A stretch of 64,000 bases of DNA from Macrobrachium rosenbergii (GCF_040412425.1 NC_089792.1:19225590-19289589), one strand, 5' to 3'; shown: positions 1 to 13,264, counted from the stretch's first letter. Translations and numbers: made by a program. Notes: generated from the letters alone by a model not told the origin.

Positions 1-218
1 TCTTTAGACTATATTGCGCTACTATTGTTTCTCTTTGTACTGTCTTTTTATTCATACTATCTTTTTATTCATATGCGTTCGCTCTCTCTTAGATCTCTGG
101 AATTCTTAAGCATTACAACCTGAAAAAGGTTAGCAGATGCTGTGTTTGGAAGGGCAAATACTCTTGGCATTCGCGAAAAATCAACACGTTTTGACAGTTT
201 TTGCATTTCTGCCATGAA

Positions 219-265
219 ATATATATATATATATATACTATAGATATATATATATATATATATAT

Positions 266-312
<47 letters not shown>

Positions 313-336
313 TAAATATATATGTATATATATAAA
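219..336. repeat. Interrupted (TA)n microsatellite
   Basis: Runs of TA dinucleotides broken by single substitutions (TAGA, AAATA). It lies directly beside the inverted SINE pair. The open frames through it are poly-Ile-Tyr translations and not genes. Confidence 0.95.
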
Positions 337-368
337 TAATCAACAACACAGTCACGTGTGGAACAGAA

Positions 369-447
369 GTAAATTTCTGACTCACATCAGGATCAGAACC
401 CAGGTCTTTCAAATGAAAGGCACGGGCACTACCCACTAGGCCACACA
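369..447 (-). mobile_element. tRNA-derived SINE head, minus copy
   Basis: The reverse complement carries a pol III B-box-like stretch (gggttctgatcc, about 390-401) after a segment ending in the A-box-like tagtgggtagtgcccg. The sequence from there to gagtcagaaattt matches the plus-strand copy that starts two bases further on, so the two form a near-perfect head-to-head palindrome. tRNA-related SINE fragment is the best reading. A functional tRNA is unlikely because no clean acceptor stem is visible. Confidence 0.7.
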
Positions 448-448
448 A

Positions 449-655
<207 letters not shown>

Positions 656-985
656 TTTTTATTTATTTAATAAAAAGCCATTTACAATGGGGAGCTTCAG
701 AGAAGAGCAGCGCAACGGTCACAGCTACATTCAAAATTTAACTTGATACGTTGATGGTTCCCTTGAGCACGCGACGTCTGTACCATTGGCCACTTCAGAT
801 ACTTATACCGGAGGCTTACCAGCACTTCACTAAATTAATCTCATTGGTCTTTATTTTGCATACATTCTCTTGCTTCCTAAACATTAAAGCCTTCCCGTTC
901 AAACTTCCATTTTTATATAGCCAGTAGTGTCTTGGCCACCCTTCTCCATCTGCCCAACACTTAAGAAATTATACATTTTTTGTTT
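656..985. other. Unassigned AT-rich stretch
   Basis: No coding similarity, splice-flanked open segment or structured repeat recognised here. Confidence 0.5.
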
Positions 986-1970
986 TACTATTCTTTAGGG
1001 TTGCATTCACTTCATGTGGCCAATTATTCACCTTAGAACACTAATTCATCTTTTCACCAAGGCTAACATTTCTACCAATTTTTCTATGTATACTATACAA
1101 ACCAGTTATCCTGACAGCTTCAACGATTATTCTTTTATTTGTGTTCACACTATGCACCAATAAAGGAGAGATGGCTCAACAGTCCTTTTATACATTGTAA
1201 CTTTGGCTTTCAGAGAAATTCCACTTCCTTCCAATATCTGTCTTCTCACATACTACCATAATCCTTTACATTTGCTCCCAAATAGCTTTACGTGTAAATC
1301 AGTTATATACTTCTATCCTTTGTGGTAACATTCATTCCTGAATATTCGTGGTTTCCTTTTACACTCAGCCTTACTTTTGTACACATTCAGTTTCAGTTTT
1401 CTCATACAAACACTTGAATACTTACTATAGATTTTCATATTTCATCACCATCCCCATTTAACATTGTTTCACATACAAATCTGCAAATCCATGCTTCATT
1501 CACGACTGGTTTTCTTATCTCCGAGCTTTGATGTACAGCAGTCATTTCTTTCACTTCTGCATCACATAAATCTTTAAGGGTGTTAAATATATATGGAGAC
1601 AACACTACCTCATCTCAGACCCACCATACTACCAAACCAGTCATCTCCCATGTACATATTGGGACGCATGGGTCACTTTGATCACTCTCAAAAGACCCTT
1701 CATCACCATGCATTTTAAACATCCTCCACACTGCACCAGTGTGCAGTCTGTTAGCCTGTAAGCATTTTCCAAGGTCATATTTACCACAAGCACTTTTTTC
1801 CATTTTGCTCTCTGCTCACATCAGTAAACACTTGATTTACAAGTCCTCGGTCTTGTCCAATCCCACACTGGTCTTCTTATTTTTTTTTCATCAGTTTTGC
1901 TTTCTCGATCAAAATCCTACCATATTCTTTCCCTTACATATCGAGTAACGTTATACTCCTATAGTTTTTA
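985..1970 (-). pseudogene. Non-LTR retrotransposon (LINE) reverse transcriptase relic, C-terminal half
   Basis: Read on the minus strand, pieces in several frames match the order expected in the back half of a LINE reverse transcriptase. First comes a connecting stretch with GAVWRMFKMHGDEG (about 1690-1750, the ALWRVLRIYG-type region). Then follow a decayed LSPYIFN-type block near 1600, a SYLGANV block near 1290, and a tail resembling VSLGEKM...VNNWPHE near 1010-1060 (the LRWFGHV-type C-terminus). Many stops and frameshifts interrupt it and no YADD box survives. Related fragments lie at 11.8, 24.1, 38.6, 47.6 and 61.6 kb. Known: these motif orders are typical of LINE pol proteins. Inferred: an old dead insertion. 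The clade is not resolved. Confidence 0.72.
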
Positions 1971-2330
1971 CATTCAGCTATGTAACCTTTTTTTACGTAG
2001 CTGCTTTTTTGCCCTCCTTACGTCCCCAACAGCCATCCTCACGAGAATTTACGAATTCTTTTTAACTCTGTCTTATCTTGCATTATTCAGCTATGCATTT
2101 TAATAGCCTCCCAATCCAACAATCTTCGAAATGCTCAGTTTTACAATGTGCTATCGATAGCTGCTTGACCTTGTAAAGATCTTCATAGCCCACTCTCAAA
2201 GCTCAGGTTTGAAGGAAGAGATACCTAGATACGTAGTTAGTTATTCCCATCTCATATTCAAGATTCTCTGGGACGAAAACATATTCATAAATAAAAAGAA
2301 AGGGATGTTGATTAAGCATTTGCACTGCAT
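1971..2330. other. Unassigned stretch
   Basis: Pyrimidine-rich on the plus strand and possibly upstream remains of the adjacent minus-strand LINE. No motif is clear enough to claim. Confidence 0.4.
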
Positions 2331-2467
<137 letters not shown>

Positions 2468-2601
2468 GAAGGGGATAATATAAATGAATAATCGTGTAAA
2501 ATAAGCGACTCCAGTTGAAAACCATTGAATATAAATTCCCTTCGGCGACAATTCTCCAACGGAATATACCGAGGTAGCGTGGATTTCGAACATTTGTAGC
2601 A

Positions 2602-2606
<5 letters not shown>

Positions 2607-2643
<37 letters not shown>
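2607..2643. repeat. (TA)n microsatellite
   Basis: About 18 uninterrupted TA units. Confidence 0.95.
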
Positions 2644-2646
<3 letters not shown>

Positions 2647-2930
2647 TAATAAATAGTAAAAGAAGGTGAAATGAATTAAAGAACATCCCCACCCCCTTGT
2701 CTTGACAACTCATTTTAGATCAATATGTTTACTGCAGCCATGCTTGACTACTTAGGTTCTTATTTCTTGAAGTGCATTTCTGTTGATAGCTTAAAAAAAG
2801 CGTTATGTACCCTTTCTCCGTTTCTTAATTTTATGCTGCTGTACTACTTAGTAACAATTCTGGGTACAAGGATGTAACCAGATGACACGTGACTTCATAA
2901 ATTTTCTCGATGATCAGGCATAAGGACTTA

Positions 2931-2932
2931 TA

Positions 2933-2981
<49 letters not shown>
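2931..2981. repeat. (TTA)n trinucleotide microsatellite
   Basis: About 17 tandem TTA units. The poly-Asn minus-strand frame is its translation and is not a gene. Confidence 0.95.
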
Positions 2982-2983
<2 letters not shown>

Positions 2984-3643
2984 TGTTTGTGCATAATAAT
3001 ATGAGACTAAATGTAAAGCTAATTTATTTGTCAGGGAAGCGTCCACAGAACAAATTACTTAGGCATGAAAAATAAGACTGTCAAGAAGAGAAGGCATTTA
3101 CTTTGACCTCTTTCGGCCACCTACTGTATATCCACCGGTTGTGATTGTTAGCTCTTTCCTAGACTTGTCTTCAAGGGGGTGATATCCACAACCAATCCAG
3201 CTAATGTTCTATAGCTTTCTTTTGTGCTTTTATCTTGTAATTTTGTCTTTGAGCACTTTTAGTTAGAGTTTCAGTGATGATGACGTGATCTCCTTCATGC
3301 TCTTATAATACATTCTCAGTCTTTCTAAAAACAGAAAACATATTGACACTTAGGCTACAACATTTCAAAAAGGAGAAGTATCATGTGAGGCTGCTACTCC
3401 ATTGTATGCCTTGCCTTGTGTCGTAATTTACTCATTTTTAGTATTTTAATTGAACTCTATTTTATTTTATTTAACAGTGCAAAACCTCCCTTTTCCCATT
3501 TCAACCATTCATGTTCATAAAGAAATTATACTAGAGCATCTCATTTTCCCCCCCGCCTTTGTGTACCCTAGGTAAACTTTCACTTGAAACTTATTTACAT
3601 TCTTGTAGAATCTGAAAATATTCCATAAAAATCAATTAATATT
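2982..3643. other. Unassigned AT-rich stretch
   Basis: No coding or repeat signal recognised. Confidence 0.5.
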
Positions 3644-3957
3644 ACTTCGATGAAGAAAATGTAGCACATATGTGGAATGTAAACATGAAATTTACAAACG
3701 TGACCAAAAAGTATGTATGATTGTTGGTGAATTTAAATTTTATTTTCTGGATGCTGCTTCCACATTGCTTTAGGAAAATTTTCTTCCGCTTCGCGCTGCC
3801 TTTTACACCCGAGCAGCTTCCAGATAGTTTTTATTTTTAATTTTGAAATTCAGCATCAGTCATCCATTTGATTGGTTAATGCCTTTTGACCTTTTGGTCA
3901 TGTTTGTAAATTTCATTTGTACATTCCACATCTGTGATATATTTTTGTCATCGAAGT
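3644..3957. mobile_element. Foldback / MITE-like hairpin element (about 314 bp)
   Basis: The two ends are inverted copies: cttcgatga at 3645 pairs with tcatcgaag ending at 3956. The block gtggaatgtaaacatgaaat beginning 3672 pairs with the reverse complement of attccac ending 3929. Similarity continues inward (ctggatgctgcttc on the left, ctggaagctgctcg on the right arm reversed), so most of the element can form a hairpin. It has no coding capacity. This suits a non-autonomous inverted-repeat DNA transposon. I could not identify a clear target-site duplication or family. Confidence 0.65.
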
Positions 3958-4244
3958 CTGCCAGAAAACAGTGTGTATTCCTTAGGCATTCCAATTAGCC
4001 TACTTTAATAAGCACTTTTAATGGAACTTGGATTTTATTGATTGGAATATTTGTACTTATCCTAAATCGCGTCCTTCTTACTGTCCTTCTTGATGGATTA
4101 GAATAAAGAAAAGATACTCCTCTGTTCTTAGGAACCCTTTTCTGGCTGTCATCTTGGCTTATAATGACTTAGTCATGAAATCGTCGTTACTACCTCTTCT
4201 AAAAATACCACTTTGATAATGCTTTTAAGAGCTGGTTGATTATT

Positions 4245-4710
4245 GTTGTATTTATTATTCAGAAGATAAACCCTATTCACATGGAACAAGCCCACAGGGG
4301 CCATAAGACTTGAAATTTAAGCTTTCATTGAATATGGTGTTCATTAGGAAGAAGAGAAGTTAAAGAGAAGTACAGAAAGAGATCTCACTTATCAAAAAGA
4401 AACAATATATTAATAAATGACTAGATAGATAAAAATGTATTAAAATGCAAGGAGAATAGCATTAGGGTAGTAATGCATTGCATCTTCGCTTGAACTTTTG
4501 AAAGTTCCAGTTGCACATCTTCAGGGAGACTGTTCCACAGTCCAACGATGTGAGGAATAAAAGACCTCTAGAACTGAGTTCTGCAGCGAGGCACCTTTAC
4601 TGCATATCGGTGCTGTTGTCCAGCAAATCTCCTTGCTCTTGGCAGGAAAAAGGACCAGGGATCAGTTATGAATTTGAAAGATCCATGTTAAAATGCAACT
4701 CACGAAAAAT
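4245..4710 (-). pseudogene. 5'-truncated LINE, 3' end (same family as 62.1-63.6 kb)
   Basis: On the minus strand the sequence starts in the last part of a LINE pol protein. A piece resembling the HKLYFN-DLSHSQLIPDP region lies at about 4650-4710, then RFAGQQHRYAVKVPRCRT, then RSFIPHIVGLWNSLPEDV at about 4510-4560. After the coding end comes a 3' untranslated region with tcctaatgaacaccat, the block around ggcccctgtgggcttgttcc, and a tail of aataataaatacaacaataa. The same order occurs in the plus-strand copies at 32.2 and 62.1 kb. The 3'-anchored truncation is typical of target-primed reverse transcription. Frameshifts show it is dead. Confidence 0.87.
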
Positions 4711-5228
4711 TGACACACGAGACCATCGATGGTCCAAGTCATAACTTGACTCTACAGTATACTACTGCAGATTTTTGGGCTGCTGGATGCCTGTTATGGC
4801 TCACCCTTTTTGAACACTGAGCAAAGTTTGTGAACTCGAGAGTCAGACTGTTTGATCAGCTCTCCATTTCCTCGTACTTGGTTGTCAAGGTAACTAGTAC
4901 TAGGCTCGAGATTTTGTTGGAGCACTTCAGGTAGAGTGATGGAATGGCCGAGTTGAGCGGGTGTTTAAAGGGAAGAAGGTGAAATGAATCGATGAATCCC
5001 AGTTCTTGAATGAAAAGAGAAAAGAAATTATTTTGGAATTCAATAACTTGTCTTATCTGAATTTGTAACCACGTAAGTTGTAATGTCTTAAAACTTCTAT
5101 GCATTAATGCAGATAAACAACATTATGGGTAGTCATGGATTTTCATTTACATGCCTATGTATGTATAATCAGAATTTAACGCACTTAAAAGCTGAACAGA
5201 AAGGTTGCAACGTTTCTTTTTGCAACAC
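4711..5228. other. Unassigned stretch
   Basis: Nothing recognised beyond short AT-rich sequence upstream of the truncated LINE. Confidence 0.5.
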
Positions 5229-5395
<167 letters not shown>

Positions 5396-7549
5396 AACAG
5401 GCTGAAGAAAAACCCTGACGATAGTTGTCACAAATAATAGATTTCTGTCATTTCAGTTTACATTAAGATATTCGTAGTGATTTTAATGTTTATGAGTATG
5501 ATAATGAACCCGATAAAAAAATATTTGTATGAGAATATTGGTATCAACTATGATTTTCAATGTCCTTTCTCCTTAGTATTTTAACATAACTTGTTTTATG
5601 GGCTTTTTTTTCAGTTAAGTCGTGTGTTCGAATCTTAAAGATATTTGTTTTTGTGAAGTATTTTTCCCGTAAATATTATTGAATTTTGAAAATTTTACTT
5701 TAAATTGACACCGTAAACTCTCTTTCTGTGTTTATAAGTTTTGAAGACAGCTAAAGATCAGTAATTCTTAGTTTAATGATATTAATTTTTATCTTCCGCT
5801 GTACATTTGAGCTTTTTAATTTTTGCTGTCGCTTCTCTTTAGCTTTACTCTCCTCCTCCTTTCTTTTGATTTTTCACTACTTCCTCTTTGTCTTCAGACT
5901 GGGGCTAAGAAAGGTTATTCAAATACAAATTACCTTAATTTACAATGGGTTTTTTTTTAATGTTCTCTTTGAAACATTGTGTGATTTTCGATGCGTTGTG
6001 GTTACGGTGCAAGTAATTTTATCTGCATATCTTCCTTGGCTTATGTGTATGTCCGTATAACAACGCGAACTTTGTGAAAATGTTATTGAATTACGATATA
6101 ATAAAAAAATAATGGTGTTGAATGGCCAGAGAAGCCTTACAAGGTTTGGAAGGTTTTGGGGTTAGTCTGATATGAGCCAGGAAAATTTTAGTTTTACTTC
6201 TACGGAAGCGAGGATTTGGTAGGGGCTAAAATATTGGGGTTTGTCTTATGAAAGTGGATGGGTTGAGGTGAATTGTTATAGGCTTGCTGTCAGCAGTTAT
6301 GAAAGTGGAAGGTAGGGAGTAATCTGATAAGAGACAGAAGTTTAGGTTTAGGCTTTTGAAGAGTGTAGTATTGACAAGGGCGAGAAGTTTGCGTTTGGCC
6401 ACATGGAGGATGAGTAGGCTAGTTTGGTAGGGTCTTGGAAGAGCCGTAGGTTTAAATTTGTTCTCCTAAGAGTAGACTCGTTAGGGAGCGTCTTTCAAGT
6501 AGTGGGCGGACTTTGAGTGTCCTGATAACAGGTCCAGTGCCCCCAGCCTCGCGGCCCTCTCCCCCCCATCCATCCCTCTTGGAGTTATTGATTACTCTGA
6601 GATGCAGGTAATGTGCCAGTGCTCTTTGGCAAATTACATTTGTGGGAAGTCGTCGTCCCGTCAGATAAAGGGGAATCAATACGTCGATTGGGTAGATATT
6701 TTTTCGTTTAGCTTTGTCTGTTTTTTACATGTATTTTCTTCTTTGTGTTTAGAACTGTTGCGAACAGAACATTAATTATCTGTTGATTTTTTCTTTTTAC
6801 AACAATGTCCAGATTTTTAGCTGAAATGTAGGGTTTTTCATGATTTGAAAATATTGTTTACCTCCTCTGTTTTTTGTTACTTTTTTCATACTTCATCAGA
6901 TTTTTTCCTAAAAATGATTTATTCACTGCTCCGTACTTTTTGCTTGAAACTCTTGAGCGCCTCCGCTGATGCCGTTTGTGCTTTGTCGTCATTTGTATAA
7001 CTACTGTTTTATTTTAATGCTCAGTTTTAATCTTTTATCTATTATTACAAGCTTTATACTTTCTTTAAATATCACATAGAGAAACAGAATCTATTTGAGA
7101 GTGCAAATGCTCAGATTATTTCATTTTTCTGAGCAGAGTTATGGCTTTGGAACCGAGATTCAGTAACTTTAATGGATGAACATTAATGATAGTTAATGTT
7201 TTAAATATTTATGAAGAAAAAACTTGTATTTTCATGGAGATGTAAAGGTGCTCAGCTCACGGAATTTCATCTCATCTTTTCCCTTCAAGAAACATGTTAA
7301 ACATAATTTATTTCCCTTTTGCAGGTTGGTTCAGAAACCGGAAAGTTAATTTTAAAAATCTTCCTACGGTTTTGCATTGGTTGCAGACTTTATTAAAGTT
7401 GCAGCTAATTGAGATACTTTTCATGATTCCAGTTACCATTATAATCAAAATTATTTCCTTTAAGAAACTTTTAATTGCAGTTGTCCAGGGTAAGCCATTT
7501 TACTCTATTTCGTCACATTTAATTTACCACTTACTACCTCAGACATGAC
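5396..7549. other. Unassigned AT-rich stretch with a GT-rich strand-skewed segment
   Basis: No gene recognised. The part 6110-6450 is purine/GT-rich on the plus strand and contains weakly repeated phrases (ttatgaaagtgga at about 6247 and 6297; two forms of tctgataagagacag / tctgatatgagccag), so it may be a decayed tandem repeat. A short open segment at 7294-7548 begins after tttgcag but resembles nothing I can name. Confidence 0.45.
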
Positions 7550-7631
<82 letters not shown>

Positions 7632-7688
7632 GTATGTATTTATGTATGTATGTATGTATGTATGTCTGTATATATATATGTATGTATG

Positions 7689-7757
<69 letters not shown>
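7550..7757. repeat. (TA)n(GTAT)n(TA)n compound microsatellite
   Basis: Pure TA (about 7552-7618), a central GTAT tetranucleotide block to about 7695, then pure TA again. The open frames on both strands here are repeat translations. Confidence 0.95.
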
Positions 7758-7760
<3 letters not shown>

Positions 7761-9984
7761 TGTTGATAAAATAAAAGAATGACATAAATTCCTGCACTAA
7801 ATTCTCGAACATAGCCTATTACCACATACGAAGCACAACTAAATCAGTCTCGACAAACCACTGGAGCCCTCCCACAAAGACAACAACTTGAACCCTATGC
7901 GTCCTGTATAACCTCGGTCACATCTGTCAGTGAGACTCAGCAACTCACCGCCCCCAGAACAAGGTGGCCCATGTTGCCGCTAACCTTAAGCCCATCATCC
8001 AAATATCATATCAGTTATATTGTTTTTTCCTTGTCCGATTACTACCTTATAATTTTAGAACCATAATGCAGAGAGAAGCAGTGATATTAAACTCGAAAAG
8101 TATTTCTTGGAATAATATCTTTTTAATCGGCTTCCAGTACTGTCCAAAGTACATGAGTGTCTAGTTCACCAGAATTTTTGACACTTGTAATGGTGGGCCC
8201 AGACGCCAAAACCCCTCCTCTCCTATTAGTTTAATTGGAGTCCAAATTTAGCTTCAGATGTCGACTGGTAGCCTCTAAGCTGTCTTGATTTACATTAATC
8301 CTACCCTCATCAGCCAGTATTAAAATGGCCCTTTATGACACAGCTGATGTCATTAAAATTGTATTAAGGAAATGGGTCCACTATGTATTCTAAGCCAACT
8401 TGTTTCTTTATCAGATAGTATTTACTGAGAAATTATATAACTTTTAATGTGTGTTTTAAGATTTGTCATCTCAGAGACTTTGAAATCATCGAAAATATGA
8501 AAATAGATTCACCGGTAAAACCAGGCACAATGTTTTACTTTAATGGTGTGTTACATTTGTACTGTAGTAACTTGTATTTTTTTATTGAAAGTATACAACT
8601 TGAGCCGAACATAGAGTCTTTGCTCCCTTTGAGTTTATTGGATTCATAAATTCACTTAAACTAAGAACACGCCGTTGAATCGTTGTTCTGGTGACAAATT
8701 ACTTCCTAGTATCTACTGTATTTTCAGCCAACCTTTTAAACGTTCTTAGGGTGTGCATATTTATCTGCCATCATATACATGCAGCTATGCAAGTAAAATA
8801 CATGATGTTCTTTTTATACGATTTTCATAAATGACTTCCACAGGTGATAAATGATTTATACAAATGTTTGATGAATCATGTAGAAGACATATGTTCTAAA
8901 CTGGTAGCAGATGAAAACCCAGCAGACCAGTTAAGAATAAATAAACTTAATACACTCTAAAATAAGTCTGGACACAGTAAGTCATTTAATTAGTTTGAAA
9001 GAATTGTTATAACTTTAATCTTAATGGTATTTGGAATTCAACTTTTAACGTTGCTCTTTTAAGTATTGGAATCTGCTTTATAAGAATTGACTTAACTAAT
9101 GCCTGATCCTGCCAATCTCATAATGATTCATAACTGAGAGCGTGGCTGTTACTTCAACATTGAAACCACGTGAGGAGACTTTTTTTTTTTTTTGGAACAG
9201 GAGATATCAGTAAATCTGTCATTGGTTAACTTTTAGTCTTCATCTAGCTTCAGGACTAGCAACTTGGTGATTAAGTTGAGCCTTCCTGTATTACAGATAA
9301 GGACATGTTCTTGATTAACAATTGTTAAGACCGAGTATAAAACACCTTTTGGATTCCAGGTTAGGCGCTATATATATATATTATAGATTATATCTATAAT
9401 CTATCTATATATGAAGTCTCTCCCGTCCTTTGTTATGGTGAACCTTCAGGTCATGCTGGCATATATATTATATATTATATACCCAGCTGTCTAGTGATTG
9501 AAGTATAGATCGCAGAGTATAACCTCCTTGCCTTAGAGTCTACATAATGGTGGCGGTGTCATTGTCTTTGCTATACATATTTTCTATTCTTGTTTTCCAT
9601 AATATAAATATAAACATATATGAAAGTGATTAGTCAGGATGCTCATTCAATGAATATGGCTTTCCAAGTTCACAAAGGTAACAGGGAAGAGGACTAGCAT
9701 TCTAATCACTTTGGAGTTAGTTATTTCACATATTTCTTTTTGTTTAAAATTTTGTCGAGAAAAACCGGCATCAAGAAACCTTGGAAGAGATTGTTCTGTG
9801 GCCACGTTTACCATTGATAATAAAAAGCACTCACATGGAAACAAAATGGTATTTCACTTTAGGTTTTACTGGTATAAAGTTGGTTTACCACTAAATATTA
9901 CTTTCTAAGAAGATCTGTTTACACAGTAAAAAGAAAAACTAATATCTGGTAAGATGTTTTAGGAGAGATAAGATACTGTAATGT
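7758..9984. other. Unassigned stretch
   Basis: No coding similarity found. It contains a small imperfect palindrome of TA-rich sequence near 9370-9412 and a T-rich run near 9180. Short open frames show no recognisable domain. Confidence 0.45.
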
Positions 9985-10145
9985 TATTTTCAACATTTCA
10001 GTTAGATATCTGGATTTTCCACTTATATACCACCATAATATTCTATATATATTCTCCAAACCTTATATGTTTTTATATATATATATATATATATATAAAA
10101 ATATTGATTATTTTAAATGATCATATAGTAATCGATAATAATTGA
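9985..10145 (+). repeat. Direct repeat pair, copy 1
   Basis: Shares tagatatctggattttccac, ccaccataat and attattttaaatgatca with the segment at 11092-11250. The middle differs in a patterned way: GAGAGA-type sequence in copy 2 is TATATA-type here. Either an old dispersed repeat or a local duplication. Confidence 0.7.
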
Positions 10146-11091
10146 TTTTGTTTGCAAAAGCTCTGGATGTTATCTCATATGCAAAATGAAAAGTACAAGC
10201 AATTTCGGTTCTTCTTTAATATGATTTATAACCTTCAGATTTTTACTTCGGTCGTTTGCTAAATTTTTTAAAAGCATTTTCCTTTTGCTGAATGCCAAAC
10301 TAAATTGTTTTAAAGTTTGCAAAATTTGATACACATTTCTCCATTAGACCATTTGGTATTTTAGTCCTCTCATTTAATTACAGTTAAATGATCGAGATTT
10401 TCCTCCTAGGTTTCTTTGGTCTAAAACATTGATGTGGCTTTCAGTTGCTGTGGAGTTCATTTTCTAATTTTTAAACTGCCTGATTAAAACTATGTTATAG
10501 GTTAGAATATGGCAATACTAATATGAAACCATGTCAGACTCAGAACTAGATGGGAACAGGAGAGATATTTAAATTGTAGATCCTTTTGAACTTAGCATAA
10601 CGGTTAAAAACCTTTTACTTGAAGAGCCGAGGACTGGAATGCTTGAAACTGGTACAGCCCCTCCAAGGAAAAGAGTTTGAATGCACTAGTAAGATAAAAT
10701 ATATAATATATGACTGTAATATAAGAGGAAGGTTATGATATTAAGAGAAATAATAAGATATAATATAAACATATACGAGAGTGTTTGCTCACATGTAAGA
10801 CCTAAAAGTTTTCCATGTTGGAAGAGTCTGTGTGGTTATTCAGATGCCAGTCATTTCAAATATTTAATTTTTGTCTAAGAGATTGTCGGTCAAAGGCACA
10901 ACGTAGCCTGCCTGTTATGTTCTGAGGCCGCTTAAACGATGTTGATATAAAGAAACGCTTAGGGGAAACTGATGAAATGATTTCGATGGTTGTTTCAGTT
11001 ACCATGATGAGAATTTCTTTCTCCAAGAAGATTTTGATAAGTGGTTTCTGAGCATTTAAGGCTTTGAAGATAAAAAGGGAGAGGAAGGGCG
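10146..11091. other. Unassigned stretch
   Basis: Lies between the two direct-repeat copies. Nothing recognised. Confidence 0.45.
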
Positions 11092-11250
11092 ATTTTTTAA
11101 CATTTCAATTAGATATCTGGATTTTCCACTTCTAGTACCACCATAATTTCTCCCCTGCTTCTCTCCGAACCTTTGAGAGAGTTTTTTGGAGAGCCATACA
11201 AAGAGAGAAAAAGAGGGATTATTTTAAATGATCACTAGAAATTGATAACA
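11092..11250 (+). repeat. Direct repeat pair, copy 2
   Basis: Partner of 9985-10145. It keeps a central segment rich in GAGAG that the first copy shows as TATAT. Confidence 0.7.
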
Positions 11251-11274
11251 TTTTTTATCCTGTGTGTTTATATA

Positions 11275-11284
11275 TGTGTTTGTG

Positions 11285-11316
<32 letters not shown>

Positions 11317-11317
11317 A
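11275..11317. repeat. (GT)n microsatellite
   Basis: About 20 GT units with single T insertions. Confidence 0.95.
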
Positions 11318-11585
11318 TTTCTTAAGCAGATATCATATTGATGTGTTGTATTCGAATCTAAGGTACAGAACCTGAATTTGAGAGACCATATACCAGAGAC
11401 GAGATTAATTATTATCTCTCTTGATAGCTGAATGGATGTCACTGTCATCCACATGTGTTCAAAACCTAGTTAATGTTAATGTGCTTATCATACATAATTC
11501 CTATGGGTCTAAGTTATTCCTAAGGTAAAAGGAATTCGATATTAATGAAACGGTTTGGCTTAATATTGGATGTCAATTGAAATTG

Positions 11586-11586
<1 letters not shown>

Positions 11587-11667
<81 letters not shown>

Positions 11668-11740
11668 ATATGTGTATGTATGTATGTATGTGTATGTATG
11701 TATGTATGTGTTTGTGTGCGTGTTTGTATGTATGTATATA
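11587..11740. repeat. (TA)n(TG)n(TATG)n compound microsatellite
   Basis: About 68 bp of TA, then mixed TG and TATG units. Confidence 0.95.
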
Positions 11741-11819
11741 TGTTCCAGTGCAAATATGGATTAATAAAGGAGGAGATGATATAGGCAGATATGTTGTTCC
11801 TGGGGTGAATGAGGTTTAA

Positions 11820-12870
11820 AAAATCTTGTATGAATGTGTTTCGAAAGTGGTGTGATTTTTTTGAAATATATGGTTTTGAGGAAGAATACTGAAAAGTTTA
11901 CTTGGAAAACAGAGCAGCATGAGGAGTAGAGTTGTTAGATTAATATTTTGAGCGGAGCAAATGGGAGAGTAAGCTGATTGAAGAAGTGTGAGGGACATAT
12001 AAGAAGAAAACAGATGAAATTGTACAGGAGTAGAAAATCATCTGTAGGAACTAGGGAGTATGATTAAGGCGGCCAAAAGAAAGTGGGGGGGAAAGTTGTG
12101 CAAAGATTTGATCGAAATTTAGATCTTCTACAAGGAAGTGAATGCGAAGAGAAAGGTATTTAATGAGCAAATGGATTTCAAAGTAAAAGATGCTAATTGG
12201 GAAATGCTGTATGAAGAGAGAGGAGTTCTGGGTCAATGAAGTGGATATCTTGAAGATGGAAGTGAGTTGAGGACGTTAGGAGTGCTGAAGAAAAGACACC
12301 TGGGGTTGACGGGTTTATGAGAGTGCTGCAGTATGGTAGTGACAGTCTGATTGAGTGGTTCACCAGGGAATGTAAATTAGGCCTGGAAGAGGGGATAATA
12401 CCAAAGGAAGGAGGTAGGGGAATGATTGCTCCCTTTTATAAAAAAAAAAAAAACATGTCCTGTGCATGGACCCAGAGAAATGATAGAATCTGTAGAGAGG
12501 CAACGTGGAGGCTGCTGATAATGTATATTATAGATGATAAATTGTTCAGAGCAATAATTTTTGTTTTTGACTGGAAACGAAGTATTTGTTCAAAAGTGTT
12601 AAGAGGGGAATGAGTCATACAAAAATGGGACAGATGACGTGAAAGAGGTTTATGAAACTAGGGACTCAGCATCCAGGAGTACGTGCAATACGTAGCTAGA
12701 AGGTGCAGTGTAAATAGGGGAGGTGGATATGCTGTGCATGGGCTGTCTGTGCAAATAAAAGAAGCAGTTGAAATCATGATAGTTTATGCCACTGAGGGTT
12801 CATCCACGACTCAAGTGTGAATGTGGTAGTAATTATTCACTTTACCCTTCCAGGGAGCCACCCCTGTAAG
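11820..12870 (+). pseudogene. LINE reverse transcriptase relic with internal deletion
   Basis: Plus-strand pieces follow the order of a LINE reverse transcriptase. A PGVDG block is at about 12298, then SDSLIEWFTRECKLG and a GMIAPFYKKKK block near 12420-12450 (the GIIVPLYKGKG motif). The frame then jumps to DRICREATWRLLIMYIIDDK at about 12483-12540 (the YDRVDREALWRVL region). The polymerase palm between these is missing, so there is a large internal deletion. Upstream (11820-12290) is purine-rich and compatible with the linker before the reverse transcriptase. Downstream, 12660-12870 holds gtgtgaatgtggtag and gggagccacccctg, which look like a LINE 3' untranslated region. Same lineage as the fragments at 1.0 and 24.1 kb. 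Confidence 0.72.
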
Positions 12871-12914
12871 AATATACTGTCGAGAGTATACATACTTCTG
12901 ACCCACAGACATTT

Positions 12915-13065
<151 letters not shown>

Positions 13066-13132
13066 CTAGAATATAACATCTACCTGAAATACCATTATCT
13101 GCCTTCCTCGGCATTAGCAGTTTCATTAAGCA

Positions 13133-13264
<132 letters not shown>

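Noticed and set aside
7294..7548. Open segment after a tttgcag acceptor starting with WFRNRK-like residues, reminiscent of homeobox helix 3 (WFQNRR)
   Set aside because: Only six residues fit and there is no preceding helix. Downstream residues are hydrophobic and AT-driven, so chance is more likely.
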